DNA of 64,000 bases from Brachionus koreanus. Its lineage: Eukaryota > Rotifera > Eurotatoria > Ploima > Brachionidae. Within the stretch, counting starts at the first letter, position 1. Each line of letters starts with the position of its first letter. This document shows positions 1 through 12,800 of the stretch, piece by piece. Under the pieces are notes generated by a model. The model worked only from the letters and a program-made list of their open reading frames with translations. It had not been told where the DNA came from and did no database searches. The stretch covers positions 988,936-1,052,935 of the forward strand of contig PJRA01000272.1 of the NCBI GenBank assembly GCA_016987375.1, in the 5' to 3' direction. Both the position numbers and the translations under genes were made by a program.

Positions 1-3000
1 TTTGTCTTGGTGATTTTAATGTAGATTAATATTTATCGTTATATAATAAAAAATCTAATCTAGATAAAATATTTAGTTTTTAATTAAAATTTAATAAAAA
101 AAATATTTTTGGTTTAAAATTAAAATATTTTAAAAATTATAGGAGTATAAATTATTTGTATTGTGCCTCTTATGTCTTACATAAAATTTTTCTCTGAATA
201 TCAGAAATTTTTGTTTAAACTATCAAATAATTTCTTCAAATAAGCTCTGATTTGTTTACAGAATTCTAAATGTAGTTATTAGCTTAGAGCTAAATAATTT
301 TTGCTCTAATATAGTAAATTTCAACTGTTTCTTAATTATTTCAAAATTTTTCTCAATGTTTTAGCAACTTATTCCACTAAACGAATAAACTTCAATTTAG
401 TGTTCTTCATACACAAAAGGCTGAATATATCGAACCTAATAAATTTTATTTATTTAGGAAAAAACAACGTTCTTTTTTTCTGAATAAATTGAGTAATTTA
501 AACACATTTGTTTACATAAAATATTTTTAATAATTTTTAATTTTATTTGGCTTTATAATTTGCGTATAATTTTTAAGAATGCATTTTTTCTTTATTAATT
601 TTTTTATTTGCTTGACCGACTCTACTTTTATATTTTTATTAATTTCAGAAAAAGTTGGAAATATTTTGGCATTTTTGTTTGTTTAATTTAGATCTAAAAG
701 CTATTGATTAAAAATATCTAAAAATAATTCCTAAACAAACGCATGTGTTCATTTAAGTTTGGCGTCTAGAAGGCTTTAATACAAAATTATCATCATGAAA
801 ATAATAATTCAGTGAGATGTTTTGTTTTTATTACATTTTTAACTATATCCATTTGAATATTTGAGTCTCGATTTTTAAATTTTTAATCTGAAATAAATAA
901 TTTAGTATTTAAAAGTGAGTTTTTTTTTAATAATTTTTTTATTTTTAAATTTTTTATACTTTAAATGATCACACTTGAAAGTAAAAAATAATTTAGGAAA
1001 AAATATATATTGTGCTATTATTCTTGAGCGCATAGCCCAATGATTTGTGTGTTAAACCTGCTGAGGCTTGGACTTTCATTAAAAATTGCGGACTGGTTCC
1101 GACTGGATAATAATTGCAATTTAGATGATCAACTCGATGCAGAACCTCTGCGTCAGATTTGAACTTTTGCTTAACTGAAAAAGGAGATTGGTGCCTCCCC
1201 ATCTTTCGCTAGGATATAAAAGGAACAATCACTATGCTTTTATCCTGTTAACTTTTTGTTTCAAATTTTTAAATAAATCAAATTTTCAAATTAAATAAAT
1301 TAAGAGGTTTTTTGCCTAAAATTTTAATCAAAAATTTAAATCAAATCAGTAAGGAGGAAAGGTGACCTTTTTCTAAACTAATCTAAATTCTACTGATTTG
1401 AAAAAAAAAATTAAAATGGCTTTTAACAGCTAAATAATCGAAATTCGATAAATCTAATTAAAATTGTTTGTAGAAAGCAATTGGTTTATATGAATGATTT
1501 TTTAGGTATTTTAATCTTTATGCATTTTTGATAGGGTTTTTTTTTTAATCAGCTAAAATTTTGGAATGCTAATTAGGATAAGAATATTTTACTCTGCTTT
1601 TAAACTATAAAAATCATTAATGTAACTTAATTATCGCATTTGTAAATATATGTGAAATTTATATTCGATCCGAAATCATTCATAGAAATTAAAATTATTT
1701 AGTCTCTGAATTCAAAACTGTAGCTATGTGAATTTCCAGATTTATCGAAATATTGATGACTAACGTCATTTAATTTCATTTTTAGTATGCAGAGTAAGTG
1801 AGCGAGTTCTTTTTGTAACCAAATTGCAAAGCGTAATATTCATCAAAATTATTTTAAGAGATTTCGAACTAAAAATGTTTAATTTTAAAATCTTAATAAA
1901 GATAGCATAATTTATTAAAATTTCAACTATAATTTCAATAAGAGAGAAAAATATTATAAAATTTCCATTTATTTTCAAGCTATTTGCAACCATCACCACC
2001 AAAATAACTTATAATTATTTTATTTACAATAAAGAAAACATTTGTTTTTTTGAAAAAGTTCCATTGCAAAACATCAGATTAAATTGGATAAGATTTAAAC
2101 CTTGGATTTATCGAACATTTTGTTCTCAATGTCATCTATTCTGATTTCAAGTCGATCAAACTAGCTTTTGAGTGAATTTATTTAATTTCACCGGCAACAA
2201 ATTTTAAATAAAAGATTCAACAATATAATCAACCATAATTACCAGTAATAATTTTTATTCTAAAATTAAATTAAATTTTTTTTTTTATTTTTTTTTTAAT
2301 TTTTAATTAATTATAAATTCAAGAAAAAATATTCAAAAATTATTTCATTGATATATATTTAAGCATTTTTAAAACCAATCTATTGATTCGCGTGCTGGTT
2401 TCTCATTGTTTTGACTGTTCGCGCAAAAAATTTAGCATTTTTGTTTGCTTAGTTAAATAGTAATCGATAAGATAAATACATCTCAAGATTAAATTAGTCA
2501 GATAAAAATCGATTTTTATCAATTTATTCAATTTTAACATTAAAAAATTGTTTTTAATTGTTTTTAAAAATTTTTTTTTTTTAATTTAAAACTAAATATT
2601 AACTTAAGTTACAGTTCGTTTAATGCATCTATCTATGCTAGAAATTCTACATAGTTAGGCCATAGATAAATCAAGAGTTTAAGTTGTCATTTTTTATGTT
2701 TATAGTTTTGGTAAACAAAAGCTTTTATATTTTGTATTTTGATGTCAAGAAATTTCTCTAATATTAGAAGAGAAATCTTATTTTTGAACTAAACCCAGTG
2801 TACCGAAGAGAAATACTTTCGTTTTAGATAAATTAAATGTAAGAATCAAGTCCTTAATTTAACTCCATAAATGGTAGTGTTTAAAAACTAAAAAAAAATT
2901 ATTTCTGGTAAAAATTTAACACAACTAACAACTCAATTGTTATTACTAGAGTAATAAAAGAAATTACGTTTTTTTTTATTTAAAAATTATTAATGATTAA

Positions 3001-3850
3001 ATTTCTAGCTTTACAAAATGTCGAAATTTTATTTCATTATTTTTTCTAAAATCAAAATTTATTGATAATAAGTCCAAATTAGTCCTATGACTTTGTGCAT
3101 TAGATAATTTAGCTCAACAAAAAGCATAATTTTCAAAATAGAAACAAATCTTTGTTTTCGCTTTTCCAAGCTAGTTTTTACAAGGCAACATGAGATAAAA
3201 CTTGAACTATTAATATCAAATATGACCTATTTTTTCTAAAGATAACTAATTAAAATAGAGACTTTGCTAAGCTATTCACTAAAACGAGAAAAAATCGTGT
3301 TCATCAAAAATTATTTTTAATAATATTAATAAAAATTAAATAAATCGATCAAAATTAATTCTTTTTCATTTATTTTCTAGCCTTGATAAGAAGTCTATTG
3401 TTTAGAAATTTATTCAAAAGCCTAAAAAATAATTAATTTAGATTTGAAATTAGGTATTCAGTTTGTATCTGAGAAAACGATTTAATTTCACCTGGAAGAT
3501 CAAAGTGGGTGTATTTAATTTATGAATAAAACTTTTTCTCCAACTAAAATAATTAACCATAATTTATTTAGAAATTTGATCAAATTTGAAGTTAATTATT
3601 TTTTTATTTTTAATTCAAAAGTTTCGATTGCTTTTTTTGTTAAAAATGAGCAACCTTAGTTTTTGTTTCTAAACAAAAAAACAAACAATTTTATCAATTT
3701 TTTTCATCTAATTTTAAAATTTTTCATATCATCACTAATTAGACTAACTTTTAAAATATTTTAATTTAAATTTTTGTTCATTTTATTTAGAAACAAAGTT
3801 AGAAGTCAATGTTAAAACTTTAAAAATTTTATTCAATTTTTGTTTTAAAA
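1..3850. other. AT-rich intergenic region upstream of TMEM131
   Basis: No convincing coding exon is visible on either strand. The stretch is poly-A/poly-T rich with many stops in every frame. The only structured part is a SINE-like repeat at about 1025-1245. The TMEM131 promoter must lie in the last few hundred bases, but I could not single out a core element in this composition. Confidence 0.6.
1025..1245 (+). mobile_element. SINE-like dispersed repeat, copy 1
   Basis: This GC-richer island shares a core with copies at 54423-54700 (+) and 46440-46650 (-). The block AGATGATCAACTCGATGCAG at 1123-1142 is identical to 54587-54606. It is preceded in both by a GGTTcCGAcTGG-like block and followed by AACCTCTG, AAAAGGAGAT and CGCTAGGATA. 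The tRNA-like head seen in copies 2 and 3 is degenerate here. A short minus-strand ORF over it is incidental. Full limits and target duplications are not resolved. Confidence 0.6.
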
Positions 3851-6800
3851 ATGAGTTTAAATGATAAAGGCGACGTTTTTTATCATCAAATAAATAATTA
3901 TTGTGATAATGAAAATTACAAAAAATATCTCAAAATGTCTAGAATGCCAGTCAACTACTCAACAAAAGCTTGCTTACCAATCGGCATCTATTCTAAACTA
4001 AATTTAACAGTAACCATTTTGGTCTTTTTTTTACTAACAAATTGCGTATCATTCGTACACAGTCAAGAGTCAAATTTTTTACTCAATCACGGTGATGGTA
4101 AACTGCTTCTTTTTTTTTAAATAAAATTTTTTTCAATTCTTTTTTTTCTAATTTCAGCAATTAAATTCAGTAGTGAATCAAATGATGATCATTTTGAAAG
4201 TTTGATCCAAAAAAATCTGGTAAATAAATATAGAAAATAACTATTCAAAAAATTCAGTTTTTTTTTAAGTTTTCTATGTTCTCAACTGAGATGTCGATTC
4301 TAGAGTAAATTTTACTTCTTTTTCTCTAGAATAAATTTAACTACTTTATTCTAGTTCAATAGAAGAGACATCTGAAAATTCAGAAAGTCCAGATTTGTAT
4401 ACAGACTTTGACACTGCAGACTCGCCAACAGCGAGGTTTTACCCATCCCAATTGGACTTCAAAGAACAGTTAAAAAAACTTCATTTAAATAAATAATAAA
4501 TTTTTATTGTTATTATTTATATAAAAGACAAATCGGAGTACCAGTCGTCAAAACAGTCTACTTGGTAAATTCAGATAAAGAGCCTCTCAAACTCGAATCG
4601 ATATCTGGTAGTACCAAAAATTTCTATTGTTCATTTTTTGTAGATAAAGTAAATTTATTTTTATTAAATTTTTCTATTATTTATTTGATTGTGTACAAGG
4701 TCATTCCAGTAGACGGAAATTCAAGTTTTGATGTATATTTTTTGGCTCGTGAAATCGGAACCACTGAAAGTCAACTTTATATTAGCACAAATAAAGGAAT
4801 TCTCAAATATTCAGTAAAATTAAAATGAAAATAAAGTTTCAAAATTTTAAAATTTAAAAAGATAAAAGGCAAGGGTAAACTAAACGAATACAAAATCAAG
4901 CCAATATTAAACGCAAGAACGCCTTTGAATACAACATATACATCTGTTATAAACTTGCATAATCCGACTTCCGATTTTATCCAAGTAACAGAAGTCTATT
5001 CGAGCGATGATGACTTGCATCTTCAAGTTCCGGATAAAGAAATTTTCGAAATTTTAGTTAATAATGCTCAAATTAGTGCAGATTTAAAAAAAAGAATTTT
5101 TTTTCAAAATTTTGATAAAAATAAATGGGTAAAATTATTTAAATTATGAGTTATTAGGCAATTTTTTTTAAAGAATTTAGGACCATTTGAAACAAAACCA
5201 ATAGTGGTGGTACATTTCATGGGTCGTAGCGCAAACAATCACACAGCTTTTTTATGCATTAGAGCAACTCGTTATTCGAACAAAGTGACAAATAAAGTTC
5301 CGATAATAAACAAGACTTGGGATCCGCAGATGGAATCTGAGCCGATTTTTAAGCAAGAAAAAAAAGAAATATCGTTCGTTCTGCCAATTGAATTGGAAGT
5401 ATCCAAAAATCTCGGCATATTTAGTCCGTTTGAACCGATTGACTTCGGCCTAGTTACTCTTGAAAAAGTCAATTCAAATCACGGAACATTTTTGCCTGCA
5501 CAAACGTCTTTCTCAGAGATGGGCAGTAACAATCCAGTATTTCAATTTGGTAACGAACGAGTAGTTGACCTTTACCTTTCCAATTCAGGCTCAAAATTTT
5601 TGTCGATTCAAGTAAAAAAATTTTCAAGACTGACTTTATTTAACTTATTTTTAATAAGAATATTAGCCTGATTCGACCAAATAAAGCATTAACAATAGAC
5701 TTTTTGAAAAATATCGTATTACCTCCAATTGTCGACCAAGTGACTAAAGTAGCAAAGATAAAATACAATCGTAATGTAAAAATAAAACTCGAATTTCACT
5801 TTTTCTAATAATTTTTACAAATTAAGCACTGCAGTCCAAAGAGAATCATGGACAAATACTGATCCAAACAAATGATTCAACCAAATCATATTCAATCAAC
5901 TACAGAAGTGAATTTATTGAAGGGTAAAAATTTCTAGCATTGTGTCTATTTTTATTTCTATTTCCGTTTTTATTAGATCTTTGAAATACGATACGAATCA
6001 AGTCAAATTTTTATTAGACGAAAACTCTCAAGAAGAAATATGTAAATATTACATTTTTATCTTTAGGTTTATCGCTTTTTCTCATTTAGATTAATTGAAG
6101 AAATAAAATTACGTAATTTTAGGCACATTTCCCTATTTTTACTAAATATTCTTATTTGTTAGCCTAAATTTAGAATAAAAAAAACTTAAAAAAATGAAAA
6201 ATAATTATTTAGATGAAAAATTTGAATCGTTTTGAAACTAAAAAAATCTATTGAAAAATTCTTGATATTTTTTGACTTTGAAAAAAGATAATAGTTTTCA
6301 CTTAAAATCAGCTAGAATATGATTAAAAAGATTCGAATTTAGATTTTCAGAAAATATTATTAATAAATAAACGAGTAACAATAAATAAATCACAATTATT
6401 TTTTATTGAATATTTTTTTACTTTAAAAATTAATTTGTCTTTTAAAATTTTTAACACTTTATATAAAAAATTTCAAAAAATTTTGCGTTTTATTTTTACA
6501 TTTTTTAGTCTATCAATAATAAAATAAAAAAACAATAGTTAGCTAATCTTCAAAATACAAAGCATTTTAATTCGTCTGAAAAATATTTAGGATCTTTTTA
6601 AGTATCTTCTTAAAAATTGGTATACATAAGTCCCATAAACGTAGAGGGGAAAAATACAAAATTTTAAATAATCAAAAACTACAATAGTACATATAAATAT
6701 TGGAGAAATACATATCTAAAAATATTTATGATTTTTCAAGAATACAGCAAAAATATTTGAAAAATACACAATGAATACTTCAGGAATATTTTGTGAATAC

Positions 6801-9800
6801 TCGGAAGCATAATCAAATAAAAAGAAAAAAATAAAACAATTTTTATTTTAAATATTTTAATTTAAACAATGAATAATTTAAAATTTTTTATTTTTATTTT
6901 AATTTTGTATTTTCGCCTCTAAAGAATAATTATAAATTACTATATGTTTTCTCGAATACACGGTTATGTATTCTTTGTGTATTCTTTAAGTATTTTAGAA
7001 TATATGACCAAATCCTACTTTTGTGGAATTCATGTAAACCTAAAAATTTCAATTTTTTTTTTAAGTTTTCATTATATAATAATAATAATAATAGTTAATA
7101 TTCTACGGTCAAGTTTAGTTTAACTAAACTGACAAAGCAGGAAGACTNNNNNNNNNNNNNNNNNNNNNNNNNNNNNNNNNNNNNNNNNNNNNNNNNNNNN
7201 NNNNNNNNNNNNNNNNNNNNNNNNNNNNNNNNNNNNNNNNNNNNNNNNNNAGAAAGTTTCGTCTTGCTTCACATTTTATTAAGTTTTCATTATATAATTT
7301 TTTTTAGAATCAAATTAATAAAGAGTTAGAGATATCATTTTGAAGAGCATTCAATTCTGCTATTTTGCGGTATAAAATGACTTAACTAAATTATTAGAAA
7401 CTTTAGAGTTATCAGTATTTTATTTTCTATATCAATTGTGGAAAAACTTATCTCTGCACCCATTTTAATTTTCTTTAATTTCAAAAAAAAAAGTCTTTTG
7501 GTTTTGACATAAATTTGATAAGAGAGCTAAAACTTATTTTGTGATCTTTTTAATAATTTGTTCGTGACTTATTAATTCAATCAATTGTTATTTATTTCAA
7601 ATAGATACATAATGCTAATATTTTAAATTCTAAAATTTGAAATATATTTATTCACAACAGAATAGCTAAACTAAAGAATATCTGAGGTGTTTTTTTTAAA
7701 AAATTTGATAGAAATTTAATTTTAATAAACTAACCAACTTTTTAGTAAATACTATAAAATTGCAATAACGTTTCAGGATAAATATTTAATTTGTGCAAAT
7801 TAATAAATTTGATATTTTTATTAATAATCAAGATGAGGATTAAATAAAAATAAAATGTTAAAAATCTTTTAAAATGTGACTTAAGCATAAACTAAAATTG
7901 CTTTTTAAAAAAGTTAATCAAAACATAAAAAAAATATGAATAAAACATTTATTTAATTTTACTGTTTGGGTCAATATTTTAATAATGTGAATAAAACATT
8001 AGCAATTTTATAATTTTTTAACCCATATTATTCAAAAAAACATATAAAAAATTATTCAATTCTTAATTTCTAATTATTCTCATTCATACTATGGACCTGC
8101 TTCCTTTTTTTTTAATTTACTTTTGCTTACAAATCGTTTAGTTTTTAAAGTCAGTGTCATCAATAAAACAACATCATACAAAATGAATACAATAAATTAT
8201 AATTTAATCTATATTTTAAGTTTTAGTCACGATTTGCAAAATTCAATTTCATTATAGTTTAAGTTTTATGTTTTAATAACATAATTGAATCAAAATTTTC
8301 AAGTTTATGTTTTTATTTACTGTTTTAGAAAGTCAACAAAAAAAATTTTTGTTTATGTTTTGATTTTTTGGTTTCACATTTTATTGGTTTTTTAAACCTC
8401 ATCCTAATAATCAGCCGGGCTTTCTTTAACTTTAATACTTTAATTTTGAACTTTTTAATAATTATTTAGAATATTTCACTTGTTTATAAGTTACAAGTCT
8501 ATAGTTGAGGCAATACTCTTTTAATGAAGTACAGTTATACATACTTTTTTCATGCTTTTTATTAAATTATATTGTATATTAGAACAATAAACAAATGAAA
8601 TAATTAAAAGTATTTTATTCTCTTTTCATTTAATAAATCCATATTTTATAACAATAAAATAGTCGCTTCTAAATTTTTGGTTGTTAATCTTGACCTATGT
8701 GGTCTGTTAATGTAAGCAGATTTAGAAAAAAGACTTTCAACTTTAAATAAAAAGAGGAGATCTTTAAATAAAAATTTATATTTAAAGTTGTGATTTATAA
8801 ACAAGTTGGTAGCTGAAAATATTTATAAAACAAAAAAATTTGAAATAATATAAAATTCCTTTTTTAAATTTATTATTATTTATTGATTTAACTGTTACTT
8901 GAATTTGATTATTTTTTTAAGATCCAATTTGAAAAATTCATTAATTTAATTTTTGATAAATTTTTGATAAATTTTTTTTTCGATAAAATGAGTTAAAAAA
9001 TTTAACTAAGGTTAAAAACTACTGTGAACGGTGAACTACTCACATGGATTATTGGGTTAAATCACCATAGTTTAAAAATCAATTTACAGACCTGTGACCA
9101 TTTCGAAATTAATAAATGTTTTTTTAAAAACATTTATTTTATTAAGATATTTAATTAATAATCAAGAATTGTTTTGATGATGTTTTAGATTGTGTTAAAC
9201 TAATTGAATTTTTTAAAATTTTATTTAATAAACATGTAATTTTAATTTTTAATTGATTCATGATTACAAATTTTATGAATATAATTTTGTTTACAAAAAT
9301 ATTTTTTAACTAAATGAATAAATTAAAGGGCGCGATATTGAGCTTTTGAGTACATTCAAGCTTCCAATAGTTGTTTATAAAATTGAACTTAATCAAGTGG
9401 CCCATAAATTTTTTAAGGTAATATCTGAATTATCAAAAGAATATTGCCTCTAAAAATTTTTATCAATCAGATTTACAATTTTAACAATCCAATTTTTTTC
9501 GAGTCAAGCAACTACAAAAAAAATCGTGTCTTTCGTCTTAAATTTTCCAAACAACAATACAAAAATGAGATCAATTCAAAATTTGACAATAAATTACACA
9601 GCAATTATTTTTTAAAACAAATTCCAAAAATTTTTATTTGCACAAATCTTACCAATTTTGAAATACCTTTATATGTTTACAATAATCTTCTAATTTTTGT
9701 AAGACTTTTATATTTTATACTAGAAAAATTAAATTTATACAAAATAAAAGGAAAAAAATGATCCAAATGATAAATACTCAACCGATAATTTGGTAGAATT

Positions 9801-12800
9801 TAATCTAGATTTTCTCACTCTAAATATTGAGAAAAAAAATAATTTTCAAATTACAAATTTAAATCCGGAAGAGGTAAAAATTTAATTATCTTTTTACTTA
9901 TTTAAAAAATTAAACTTTTTAATCAAAGATTTCAGTTAATTTAATCGAAATTGTCAAAAAATCCGATCATATTGACGATGAAATAACATTTAGTTTCAAA
10001 TTTAAAATCATAAAGTTTGTATCAATGATGGAAAATGATGAAACATCAAAAAATAATAATTTTTCAAGTCAATCACATTTTTTGAAACTAGATAAAAAAC
10101 CTTTTGTATGTTTGATTAAAATGTTTTTTTTAATATAATAAATTAAACCTTTTTAAAAGATCAAAATTCCTGCTCTTACTCGAGCTTATATTGAGTTTTA
10201 TATAAATAGTTCAATAAAAAAAAGCAAAAATAATTCATTTATCAGTTCGAACTTGATTGAACTAAGCCTGAATTTTTTCACTGATTTTCAAGTAAATATA
10301 CATTAAAGCAAATTTAAATTTACTAATTTAATTTTTTTTAGACCTATAGTTTACCAGTGAGCTTTAAAGTATTAAACGGATCGATTAAATTAATCGATAG
10401 ATTTTCGACAGAGCTTTCTAAAATAAAATTGAAAACATTTCCGGTATTTTTTGTTTCAACAAAATTTAATTTTTTAATTTTTTTCGTTTAAAGTATCAAA
10501 TTTTCACTCACTCAATCGATTTAAAGTCAACTTTTGCAGAAATCCTCAATATCGAAACACTTGAATTTAGATATTACGGAAATCTATTTAACTTTAAATG
10601 GTAACTTATATTTATAACAATTTTAGAGTTATTTAAGAGAAGAAGAATTTATTTTAACATTTTCTCAAGAATTTCAACTTATTTTAAAAATATAAAAAGA
10701 ATCATAAATCATGAATTATTTTTTGAAAAAATAGTGATAATTAAAATTTGATTATTTCAAATATTTTAGAAATTCTATTTATTTAGATTTTGTGATATCT
10801 AGTATTTATAAAAATTAATATCAGAAATTATCATAATAATTATGTACAAAACTATAAAATTATATTTTATATAATTTTTAATTTTTTTATTTTGATATTA
10901 TCAATCATTCTTAATTAAATTTAAGCTGTTTAATTTAATTTGAAATATTCTTTAATTTTAAATTTTAATAAAAAAAGATATTCTTTTAGAATTAAATCGG
11001 CTAATGAATCGGATTTTACTTGAGAAAATATTACCTGTGTATACTATTTTATTACTTCGTTGTTCTAATAACTGTCAAATTTATTTAATTAATGTCAAGA
11101 ATCATTAGTTTATTGCTCAAAAATTTTTTTTTAATTTCTTTTTGTGCCTGACAAATAGGCTAGAATTTTAACCGAATTTTTTTACGAGTTTAGCTCAGTT
11201 ACTAAAATATTCGTGTTATACATCATCAAAATTTGAACATAAAAAAAAAATTTCAACATCAAAATAATTTTTTTAAAAAATTCTTAACTTTAAACCAAGT
11301 CTATGAAAAAAAATAAAATAAATAAGCAATAAACTAATAAAATCAAAAAAAAAAAATTGCCTAATTAAATTAACTGTTTTTAGCAATAAAATAAAATTTT
11401 GGAGAATAGAATAAATTTTAGAATATACAGGTAAAAAAAAGCCGTTTTACTTTTTTTTATTCCTATTTTCATAATTTGTGTAATTTTAAATTATCCATTT
11501 TAGAGTGATAACTATAAGCAATATTTAAGTCTCATGAAAAAAAAATAAAAAAAGGATAAAATATTTGTCAAAAATTTGTTAGTTAGAGATTTATAAATTA
11601 TCAGAGAAAAAAAATTATATTACAAAAATATCATCTAATAAAAAAATTTGAAATATCATCAATTTGATAAAAGTTTCTTGTTTATATTTCATATATTGTT
11701 TGCGTAACATAATTCAAACAAAGTATCAAAAATGTAGTATAAAAATTAATTAATTCATAAATTTAAAAAATTTTTCTCTTGTTTAAAATTTAAATAAATA
11801 AACTCTAAACAATTTAATCAATTTGAAAAAAATGAATGAACAATTTGAGAGAGCAATTAATGAGGCTGTGTTTAAGCCAAGAGTGAGTTGTTGACTTAAA
11901 TATTAATAATTTAACCCAACATCTGACTGAGACTTTCTTTGGAAATATTTAAACATTTAATTAGACTTGATAATTAATTAATTTTATAAAAAAAATTATA
12001 AATTTCAATTTTTAACTTTTTTCTCATTTTGTAAAAATTTAAGTTATTACGTAAAATTAACTTCGTAGTTGCTTATTTCTTGTGCCTAGCGTTACAGATA
12101 AAAGAACTTCTACTGTAGTTTGACATAAATCATCTTAATTTCTAAAAAAATAACTTTTAAGTTTTTTATCATGTATGCAAAAAATTGTCTTTTTTTTAAA
12201 TAAGAAATTAATCATAAATTAAGTAGTTGATTTTTTTTATTTCTAAAATTTCATCTATTTTTTCGGAAAACCGCTAATTACTTAACACAATTTTTTTTCC
12301 AAGGAAAGAGTTAAATGAAAGCTTTGAAGATGGTGAAATTAGTTATGGCAGATCGTATGCCTTAATACTACCGAACAAAACAACAACAATTGGTCATTTA
12401 GAGTTTGATCCAAAACTTCTGTGTCAAGAGAATATGTACCTAGGTATTGAGCCAAACGAAGATTATTCAATTAAAAAACTCTCAAATGCAATGATTACTG
12501 GACCAGATCAGCTGAAAAATGCATCTATGTCGCTAGTTCACTATATATGGCTCAAAACATTCAAAATTAATAATCTAAATTTTCTATCATCGGAAAAAAT
12601 ACTCCAAGCTGTAGATTTTGATGTAAAAATGCTCAGCATAATGGAAAACAATTTTAAAAATTTGAATAAATTAAACGAAGAATTCAAGTCTAGTTTAGAG
12701 ATAAAAATAGGAAAAAAAAATCTTCCAAATCTAAATTTAAGTATATATTATCCGATTGAATTCAATTTTGAGCGACCGCGCATCGCTTGGCCCTATTCTG

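Larger units (their letters stand above)
6042..9328. other. TMEM131 intron 10, transposon-bearing
   Basis: This 3.3-kb intron joins exons 10 and 11 of TMEM131. It contains a hAT-like MITE (6619-7040), a retroposon with a 20-bp target duplication (7081-7278, partly masked) and a short imperfect hairpin at about 9008-9090. The rest is AT-rich with no supported exon. Confidence 0.7.

Noticed and set aside
993..1202. Minus-strand ORF of 69 codons
   Set aside because: It lies on a SINE-like repeat and has no recognisable protein features.
9008..9090. Imperfect hairpin in TMEM131 intron 10
   Set aside because: The arms are short with several mismatches, and no second copy or target duplication was found.
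11831..11885. Short ATG-initiated open stretch with a GTGAGT donor in TMEM131 intron 17, possibly an alternative first exon
   Set aside because: It ends in phase 0, but the exon at 12304 needs two preceding bases. The direct 10600-12304 junction keeps frame and matches the family.
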